A stretch of DNA of 10,973 bases from Deltaproteobacteria bacterium (GTDB lineage Bacteria; Myxococcota_A; UBA796). The DNA is taken from positions 31,384 through 42,356 of the forward strand of contig PALY01000118.1 of the NCBI GenBank assembly GCA_002707085.1, in the 5' to 3' direction. This document shows, one piece after another, positions 6,853-10,973 of this stretch. The notes beneath the pieces were generated by a model. It was not told the origin of the DNA and did no database searches. It worked only from the letters and a program-made list of their open reading frames with translations. A program made the translations under genes and the position numbers. Each line of letters starts with the position of its first letter. Position 1 is the stretch's first letter.

Positions 6853-7671
6853 TCAATCGTTGGCGTTCGCCACGATGTCCAGTGTGAACCGAAGCGGATC
6901 GGAGTTGCGTACAGCACCACCGAGGAAGCTGTATGGAGTCATACCGAAAGATGAGTGTCTCACCTCAAAGGTAGACTGCGCGTACAACTTGCCTTCGTAC
7001 ACTGTGACCGTCACTGTAGGCGACACTTGTGCATCGGTTCCGCGAACACGCAAGTTTCCTGTGACGTCCAACTCAGCCACTGCACCACCATCACCTGTAC
7101 ATTGAGTAGACTCAAAGGAAATGGTGTCGTACACACCAGCATTCAGTTGTGCAGAATCCAACATGTTGGAACGGATTTCAGCCCGGTCGTCGGATGCCAA
7201 TGGCTCGTCGTAACCAACAAATTCCCGCATTCCAGACTCATCCACTTGGAGGTCCGTAACGCTGAACTCGAAAGAAATTCGGCAATCATCCAAGGAATCG
7301 AGGTTGTAATCCACCTCACCTTCGTAGCCAGAAGCGCGAATGACGTGGTTGTGAGCCATGCCGGACAACCATGCATCCTCATCCTTGAACACCTGGACGT
7401 AGATCAGGCTGTTGTCTTCATCGAAGTCGTAAGAAATGGTTGGTTCTGGCTCTGGGCCGTCACCATCAGAGTCATCATCGTCGTCATCGTCGTCATCTTG
7501 ATCACGCTGCTCGTCTTCCTCTTCAAGTTCATCAAGAGGAATGTCATCGATGTCATCACTGGGTGATGGAACATCTGAAGCATCGTTGTACTCGTTGGCG
7601 ATGGGGCCTTCTTTGGTGCATGCGATGGACATAGAGCCCAAAGCAACTATCATTCGTGCTGAAGCGTTCAT
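6853..7671 (-). CDS. Acidic-stalk protein, probable lipoprotein, with YceI-like domain
   Basis: This encodes 272 residues. The N-terminus MNASARMIVALGSMSIAC is a short signal with a weak S-I-A-C lipobox (Cys18); the absence of Leu at -3 leaves lipidation less certain than in its neighbours. Residues 30-77 are an acidic stalk with nine consecutive Asp (59-67) and a PEPEP end. Residues 78-270 match the YceI pattern: an early WLSGMAHNHVIRA with the His-rich motif, a long antiparallel series, then FESTQC, LDVTGNLRVRGT and a closing strand with FTLDIVAN. YceI proteins are lipocalin-like barrels that bind long isoprenoid or other amphipathic molecules in the periplasm. Cys130 and Cys191 could form a disulfide. 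An AGAGAGAAG purine stretch before ATG 7671 serves as RBS. The promoter region carries a CTAC-N6-GTAG palindrome shared with the VCBS gene. Confidence 0.85.
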   Translation of the reverse strand: MNASARMIVALGSMSIACTKEGPIANEYNDASDVPSPSDDIDDIPLDELEEEDEQRDQDDDDDDDDDSDGDGPEPEPTISYDFDEDNSLIYVQVFKDEDAWLSGMAHNHVIRASGYEGEVDYNLDSLDDCRISFEFSVTDLQVDESGMREFVGYDEPLASDDRAEIRSNMLDSAQLNAGVYDTISFESTQCTGDGGAVAELDVTGNLRVRGTDAQVSPTVTVTVYEGKLYAQSTFEVRHSSFGMTPYSFLGGAVRNSDPLRFTLDIVANAND

Positions 7672-7703
7672 TTTAAACTTCTCTCTTTTTTGAGTTTGAA
7701 CCA

Positions 7704-7718
7704 GGTCGTTTATCGACC
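7704..7718 (-). promoter_or_regulatory. Small inverted repeat in the leader of the YceI-like gene
   Basis: GGTCG (7704-7708) and CGACC (7714-7718) flank TTTAT. This 5-bp stem lies between the palindrome at 7724-7737 and the ATG at 7671, so it would be in the 5' leader or overlap the promoter. Its role is unknown. Confidence 0.3.
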
Positions 7719-7723
7719 CTTAA

Positions 7724-7737
7724 CTACTCATGAGTAG
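7724..7737. promoter_or_regulatory. Perfect 14-bp palindrome CTACTCATGAGTAG, candidate TetR operator
   Basis: The sequence equals its own reverse complement over 14 bases and is flanked by TTAA and ATAA. It lies 52 bases upstream of the ATG of the YceI-like gene. Two related sites with the same CTAC-N6-GTAG frame, also followed by AT, lie before the VCBS gene. The perfect dyad, promoter position and recurrence point to a dimeric repressor. The TetR protein encoded at 8002-8601 is the nearest candidate. Confidence 0.65.
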
Positions 7738-8001
7738 ATAACTGGGGACATTGTGGCTGGCCATGCAAACGCCCAGAGATCACACGGGAAATAGGCAAAC
7801 GTTTCCGCTTTGACACATAGGCACATCAATTCGGGCGTTTTTTGCTTCACAGTGGGCAATCAATCCACGTTCACTCATCAAGCAGCGACACACAGAGGAG
7901 TCAGCTCCCATTCAATCGGATGCATACTTGGCATGTACATGCCCAATTTGGAACCTTGATGTCGGACGACAAACACGCCCAAACAAACCTGCCTCAAACA
8001 A
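7738..8001. other. Intergenic stretch behind the TetR gene, no gene supported
   Basis: Together with the leader of the YceI-like gene this makes a 330-base gap without a convincing gene. It holds AAACGTTT (7797-7804), a perfect 14-bp palindrome (7930-7943) and a short inverted repeat TGTCG-GA-CGACA (7960-7971). A 63-codon open frame at 7842-8033 on the plus strand starts with TTG, has no RBS and overlaps the TetR gene, so it is not called. No intrinsic terminator for the TetR gene was found. Confidence 0.5.
7930..7943. repeat. Perfect palindrome GGCATGTACATGCC
   Basis: All 14 bases are self-complementary, and flanking TT and AA extend the pairing if one C is bulged. It lies about 60 bases beyond the TetR stop and about 260 bases upstream of the YceI-like start. 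No T-run follows on either strand, so it is not a standard terminator. It could be a regulator site or an mRNA 3'-end stem. Confidence 0.5.
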
Positions 8002-8601
8002 TCACGTGTCGTTCGATAGGAACAGGCGTTTAATCAGAAGTTCCGTGTAGTCTTCTGCACCCCACAATGGAGTTCGAAGTGGTCCCGCTGCTGTGCGAAC
8101 AAGTGTGTTGATACAAAACTGTAAAACAGCAGCCCGAGTACCAATGGATTGATTGGCTCCTCGTTTCACGGTTTGAGCATCAATGTAGGCACACACGACA
8201 TCCAAAACAGGCACGACACCATTGGCCAGAAGCTGAGGCACAGGATCACGGTGATCAAGAATGTCTCGGACAACGATGTGTCCAAAAGCTTGGTTCTCTT
8301 CGGCAAAAGACTCAAAGGCCAACCCAATCTTCACGATTTGCTGGTCGAACTCAGCGTCTTCAAGCATAAAGCCACTCAGCGTCTCAAGCAGTCTTTGAAA
8401 CAGGCGATGGACCATGGCTTCGTACAGCACTTCCTTGCTCTCGAAGTGGTACAGCAAACTTGGCCGCCGAATGTCCGCTGCCCCCGCGATATCAGCCAAC
8501 CGGGCGCCAGCATAGCCACTCTCACTAAAGATCCGTTCAGCAGCATTCAAAATGCGCTCTGAAGTCGGAACTTTATGTGTGCCGGATTTGGGTCGACCCA
8601 T
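8002..8601 (-). CDS. TetR-family transcriptional regulator
   Basis: This encodes 199 residues. ATG 8601 is chosen over an in-frame upstream start because AGGA lies 8 bases before it and MGRPKSGTHKVPTSERIL is a typical TetR N-terminus. Residues 12-60 are the DNA-binding domain: RILNAAERIFSESGYAGA, then the helix-turn-helix LADIAGAADIRRPSLLYHF, then the ESKEVLYEAMV junction. Residues 65-199 are a helical ligand and dimer domain I cannot place in a subfamily, ending in AAGPLRTPLWG and LLIKRLFLSNDT. It lies between two acidic-stalk lipoprotein genes in the same orientation, whose promoter regions share CTAC-N6-GTAG palindromes, so it is their likely repressor. Its own upstream region lacks that motif but has a different dyad (8659-8674). 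The inducing ligand is unknown; a lipid-like compound would suit the YceI link. Confidence 0.92.
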   Translation of the reverse strand: MGRPKSGTHKVPTSERILNAAERIFSESGYAGARLADIAGAADIRRPSLLYHFESKEVLYEAMVHRLFQRLLETLSGFMLEDAEFDQQIVKIGLAFESFAEENQAFGHIVVRDILDHRDPVPQLLANGVVPVLDVVCAYIDAQTVKRGANQSIGTRAAVLQFCINTLVRTAAGPLRTPLWGAEDYTELLIKRLFLSNDT

Positions 8602-8658
8602 GATGGATATCCTCAAGAGATTGTGTGGTAACCCCATGTGACCAGATGGACGAAAACG

Positions 8659-8674
8659 TTGTCGTTAGCGACAA
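8659..8674. promoter_or_regulatory. Near-perfect palindrome upstream of the TetR gene
   Basis: TTGTCGTTAGCGACAA has perfect 6-base arms TTGTCG and CGACAA around a TTAG centre. It lies 57 bases before the TetR start and about 30 bases after the stop of the possible small ORF. It may be an autoregulatory operator or a 3'-end stem of the upstream transcript; there is no T-run on either side. Confidence 0.45.
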
Positions 8675-8705
8675 AGAAGTTCTCACCAACAGGCGGGAGA
8701 TGGTT

Positions 8706-8915
8706 CTAAGCGTTCCGGAACAAGTTCCGAAAGAACGAAGACATCAGAGTTGTACGAAATGTGGATGTAGCACCTGGGTCGGTATCACATCGAGGCATTG
8801 GAATGATTTCCGTCTCCTCGTCCGGTTCAAACTCGAGTCCCAACAGGGCCGTAATCTCAAACTGATCATCCATTTCCAGTTCCAATTCCGCCCCCAACAC
8901 AGCCTTCTCCAGCAT
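8706..8915 (-). CDS. Possible small protein downstream of the VCBS lipoprotein gene
   Basis: This encodes 69 residues. ATG 8915 lies 17 bases after the VCBS gene stop, with a GAG-containing purine stretch before it, so co-transcription is plausible. The N-terminal half is acidic (AELELEMDDQFEI and LEFEPDEETEI). The C-terminal half is basic and hydrophobic, with one Cys and the repeat-like ending FFRNLFRNA. There is no signal peptide or membrane segment, and I recognise no family. The acidic-leader, different-tail layout recalls precursor peptides, but no modifying enzyme is present, so that is only a remark. The opposite strand is also open (8625-8936) but with less protein-like composition. 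It could still be a chance ORF. Confidence 0.4.
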   Translation of the reverse strand: MLEKAVLGAELELEMDDQFEITALLGLEFEPDEETEIIPMPRCDTDPGATSTFRTTLMSSFFRNLFRNA

Positions 8916-8932
8916 CTCGAACTCTTTTGGCC

Positions 8933-10498
8933 TTAGTCCTGAAGATACGCGTAGAGCGTAGATTCAGGCCCCAGAACACCGGTGGTTCCAAACTCGGCCC
9001 ACAAGAAGTCCATGTCGCCGTCGCCGTCCAGATCCGTCATCACGTGATCCCCAGCCATTGTGAGGCCACTATCAATCATGTTCTCAACGAATGTCCCATC
9101 GGTGTCCTGAATGAAGACATACACACCTTCATCACCATCACCTGAAGCCGTCACGTCCATCCGGCCATCGCCGTTCACGTCACCGGTGTGAACAACACCC
9201 GGCGCCCCTTCAGCAGCAACATCTGGCGACCCAACGGTGAAGCCTTCAAACACAACGTTCATGGTTGCGCCCCAATCAGCCAAGCCTCGAACTTCGCTCG
9301 GTGATGGAATTTCCCACCAATAGATGCCCATGGTCTGTTCTGCTGGAATGTCGGATAGTTGGTGGTTGTGGTTTCCGTAGACAAGGTCCAGGCGACCGTC
9401 ACCATTCATATCGGCCATTTCGACACCGAAACCGCGACCCGTATCATCATTGATTACGTGACGAACCCAAGGTGTTGTCAGGCTGGTTTGTTCCATCCAG
9501 ATGAGGGACGCACCGCCAAAAAACTGTGGCAAGATGACGTCCATGTCCCCATCTTCATCCACATCATATAAGGTGAGGAGGGCACCACCACCTTCTGCGA
9601 TCTCGTGGCGAGTCAGGTCTACCCCCCCAGGCACACCATTATTCTCATACCACTCGACCAGGCTGGTACCCTCCTCGAATACTGTTGAATTGTGATTGGT
9701 GGTGACAAAGTCCATGTCACCGTCACCGTCCATGTCTACGGGCAGCGCCTCGTGGTACCACCGGCTGTAGTCAGGAAGGTCAATAAACTGCGGGCTTCCG
9801 AAGCTTAGAACACCGTCTTCCATCTCACCGGCCATCCAGAGGATGTTGCCGTTTGGACGCGCCAAGAATCCACACCCGATGACCCAATCTTCAATTCCAT
9901 CGTTGTTGATATCGAAAACTGTGGACTTATTGGGCCAGATAATGCCATCCCAATAGTCAAAGGCCTCGGTCAATTCCCAAGAGCCAGCACCCACAGTCGA
10001 TGAAGACATCGACCGGGACATGATGTACGCACCACCTGGACCGATGGGCGGGATTGCAGCACCCAGTCCTTCGGTCATGCTGGTGAGCAGATACTCATCA
10101 TAGCCATCAGAATCGATATCGATGGGCGTCATCCATGCTGCGCCCTTTTTGGTTCCTACAACTTCACGGGTGAAGGTGAGATAGGTCTCGATGTCTGCAG
10201 GAGGTGCATCATCGGCAGGCTCCTCGTCATCGTCTTCATCTTCATCAGCAGGTGGCACGTCATCATTGTCTGAAGAACCATCGTCTGAAGAACCATCTTC
10301 TTCTTCGGACTCTTCATCGTCTGTCGCACCATCGTTGTCATTGGAGTCTTCATCGTCTGAAGAACCATCGTCTTCGTTCGAACCATCCTCAAGAACACCA
10401 TCGTCCGCTGCTGGGTCAGACTTTTCCGACGGCTCCATCCCACAGCCAACCGCGGTTGTAAGTGTCATTCCGACGAACAGTAGCAATTTCGATTTCAT
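8933..10498 (-). CDS. Acidic-stalk lipoprotein with seven FG-GAP/VCBS calcium-binding repeats
   Basis: This encodes 521 residues. ATG 10498 is chosen because it gives a good signal peptide, MKSKLLLFVGMTLTTAVGC, with an A-V-G-C lipobox (Cys19); the 14 extra codons upstream would spoil it and would overlap the operator. Residues 27-103 are an Asp/Glu/Ser/Gly stalk. From residue 105 onward seven DxDxDG-type loops appear, starting near 127, 196, 255, 312, 363, 440 and 489 (for example DMDGDGDMDF and DVNGDGRMDV). Such loops bind calcium in FG-GAP/VCBS repeats, and seven of them suggest a closed seven-bladed beta-propeller on the outer surface. Likely roles are binding or adhesion; no catalytic residues are evident. 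Two CTAC-N6-GTAG sites lie 36-80 bases upstream. A possible small gene follows 17 bases downstream. Confidence 0.92.
   Translation of the reverse strand: MKSKLLLFVGMTLTTAVGCGMEPSEKSDPAADDGVLEDGSNEDDGSSDDEDSNDNDGATDDEESEEEDGSSDDGSSDNDDVPPADEDEDDDEEPADDAPPADIETYLTFTREVVGTKKGAAWMTPIDIDSDGYDEYLLTSMTEGLGAAIPPIGPGGAYIMSRSMSSSTVGAGSWELTEAFDYWDGIIWPNKSTVFDINNDGIEDWVIGCGFLARPNGNILWMAGEMEDGVLSFGSPQFIDLPDYSRWYHEALPVDMDGDGDMDFVTTNHNSTVFEEGTSLVEWYENNGVPGGVDLTRHEIAEGGGALLTLYDVDEDGDMDVILPQFFGGASLIWMEQTSLTTPWVRHVINDDTGRGFGVEMADMNGDGRLDLVYGNHNHQLSDIPAEQTMGIYWWEIPSPSEVRGLADWGATMNVVFEGFTVGSPDVAAEGAPGVVHTGDVNGDGRMDVTASGDGDEGVYVFIQDTDGTFVENMIDSGLTMAGDHVMTDLDGDGDMDFLWAEFGTTGVLGPESTLYAYLQD
10268..10369 (-). repeat. 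15-bp repeats in the VCBS protein stalk
   Basis: The plus-strand 15-mer GTCTGAAGAACCATC occurs at 10268-10282, immediately again at 10283-10297, and at 10355-10369. On the coding strand it reads GATGGTTCTTCAGAC, encoding Asp-Gly-Ser-Ser-Asp. The stalk has thus grown by duplication of short in-frame units. Confidence 0.85.
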
Positions 10499-10533
10499 TT
10501 TTGGTTCTCTTGAGGATTCGAGCTGGGTGTTAC

Positions 10534-10547
10534 CTACCATTGGGTAG
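10534..10547. promoter_or_regulatory. CTACCATTGGGTAG, candidate TetR operator (proximal site)
   Basis: It has 5-base arms CTACC and GGTAG and lies 36 bases before the start codon of the VCBS lipoprotein. It shares the CTAC-N6-GTAG frame and the following AT with the site before the YceI-like gene and the second site 31 bases further upstream. Confidence 0.6.
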
Positions 10548-10564
10548 ATTTAAAAATCGCCTAT

Positions 10565-10578
10565 CTACTATATGGTAG
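10565..10578. promoter_or_regulatory. CTACTATATGGTAG, candidate TetR operator (distal site)
   Basis: The site has perfect ATCTAC and GTAGAT arms when two flanking bases on each side are included. Start-to-start spacing to the proximal site is 31 bases, about three helical turns, so two dimers could bind the same face of the DNA. Confidence 0.62.
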
Positions 10579-10766
10579 ATTAAATGCCTGCAACAAAGTT
10601 CTGTGGAAAAAAATGATCCATCAAACGCTGAGAACGCCTGGATTCGAACGACATCTCTCGACGCACACCCACCAGCCCGAATGATGTTTTGATGATTCAA
10701 TGTGGGTGGCCAGGAATCGTGAATTCCACAGATTTGAGCTTTTGAACCCAAAAAAGTGCAGTCATT

Positions 10767-10973
10767 TTAAAATCGAATGATTCGCCAATCGGCTCCACAA
10801 TGGCGACATTCATAGCCAGCCTGATCCACACCGATCGTACAACCCATGAGCCGAAACCGACCCTGTTTTTCGCCCTCAATTGAAGCTTTTACATCGGTCG
10901 GGTAGCCCCACACACGTTTCAGCGGCCGACCCCATTTGTCGCAATTCAAGCACAGGTGCCGAAGACGAATATC
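10767..10973 (-). CDS. Zinc-ribbon protein, C-terminal part (5' end outside window)
   Basis: The minus-strand frame is open from the window edge to the TAA at 10769-10767, 68 residues. It carries CLNC near its visible start and CRHC followed by GADW near the end, two CxxC pairs about 40 residues apart that could bind one zinc. Between them are a WGYPTDV segment and a GRFRLMGC segment. This matches the layout of small bacterial proteins with CPxC, a YGxP-like segment, a GGC-like segment and a final CxxCGxxW, whose function is not known. The only internal start would be TTG 10949, which would lose the first CxxC, so the true start is most likely beyond the window. Confidence 0.65.
   Translation of the reverse strand, partial: DIRLRHLCLNCDKWGRPLKRVWGYPTDVKASIEGEKQGRFRLMGCTIGVDQAGYECRHCGADWRIIRF

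Noticed and set aside
7842..8033. 63-codon plus-strand ORF with TTG start
   Set aside because: There is no RBS, low-complexity His/Ser composition, and overlap with the TetR gene's 3' end.
8625..8936. 103-codon plus-strand ORF between the TetR and VCBS genes
   Set aside because: It overlaps the end of the VCBS gene and the better-composed minus-strand small ORF; it shows no protein-like features and no RBS.
10191..10547. 118-codon plus-strand Ser-rich ORF opposite the VCBS stalk
   Set aside because: This is the same artefact: the antisense of acidic codons reads as Ser. The VCBS frame has the lipobox and domains.
10636..10655. GTTCGAATCC on the minus strand, resembling a tRNA T-arm
   Set aside because: The flanking five bases do not pair as a T-stem, and no acceptor, D or anticodon arm can be folded around it.

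Overview
The window looks like a chromosomal segment of a Gram-negative bacterium of roughly even base composition. It carries at least three clear lipoproteins (and a fourth with a weaker lipobox) whose lipid-anchored cysteine is followed by a long Asp/Glu/Ser or Asp-Ala stalk. That style is familiar from Myxococcota and Bradymonadales-type 'deltaproteobacteria', so such an origin is my best guess; it is inference from style, not from a marker gene. No rRNA, tRNA, CRISPR array, transposase or phage gene was seen.

Region 1 (1-2805, plus strand) is a surface-lipoprotein cluster. It holds the C-terminal part of an unrecognised protein, a small lipoprotein with ten Asp-Ala repeats encoded by a hexanucleotide microsatellite, and a 490-residue lipoprotein. 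The last has a long acidic stalk, a beta-rich middle domain and a C-terminal alpha/beta hydrolase with Ser-Asp-His residues of the chlorophyllase/PAF-acetylhydrolase type. A 14-bp hairpin closes the block.

Region 2 (2980-6779) is a tyrosine/4-hydroxyphenylpyruvate catabolic locus. fahA and maiA are on the plus strand. A MarR-family regulator on the minus strand meets maiA tail-to-tail with a 4-base overlap. It is divergent from hppD, which is followed by a VOC/glyoxalase-fold gene. Together these supply HPP to homogentisate, maleylacetoacetate to fumarylacetoacetate, and fumarylacetoacetate to fumarate plus acetoacetate. Homogentisate 1,2-dioxygenase, the middle step, is not in the window; the uncharacterised VOC gene sits beside hppD. 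The 87-bp hppD/marR gap holds two adjacent palindromes, with a good minus-strand promoter whose -35/-10 spacer is filled by one of them.

Region 3 (6786-10580, minus strand) reads right to left: an acidic-stalk lipoprotein with seven FG-GAP/VCBS calcium motifs (a probable beta-propeller), a possible 69-residue small protein, a TetR-family regulator, and an acidic-stalk lipoprotein with a YceI-like domain, closed by a clear rho-independent terminator. The promoter regions of both lipoproteins carry 14-bp palindromes of the form CTAC-N6-GTAG (one before the YceI-like gene, two before the VCBS gene, 31 bp apart). This suggests a small shared regulon, plausibly run by the TetR protein encoded between them.

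At the right edge (10767-10973, minus strand) is the C-terminal part of a small two-CxxC zinc-ribbon protein.
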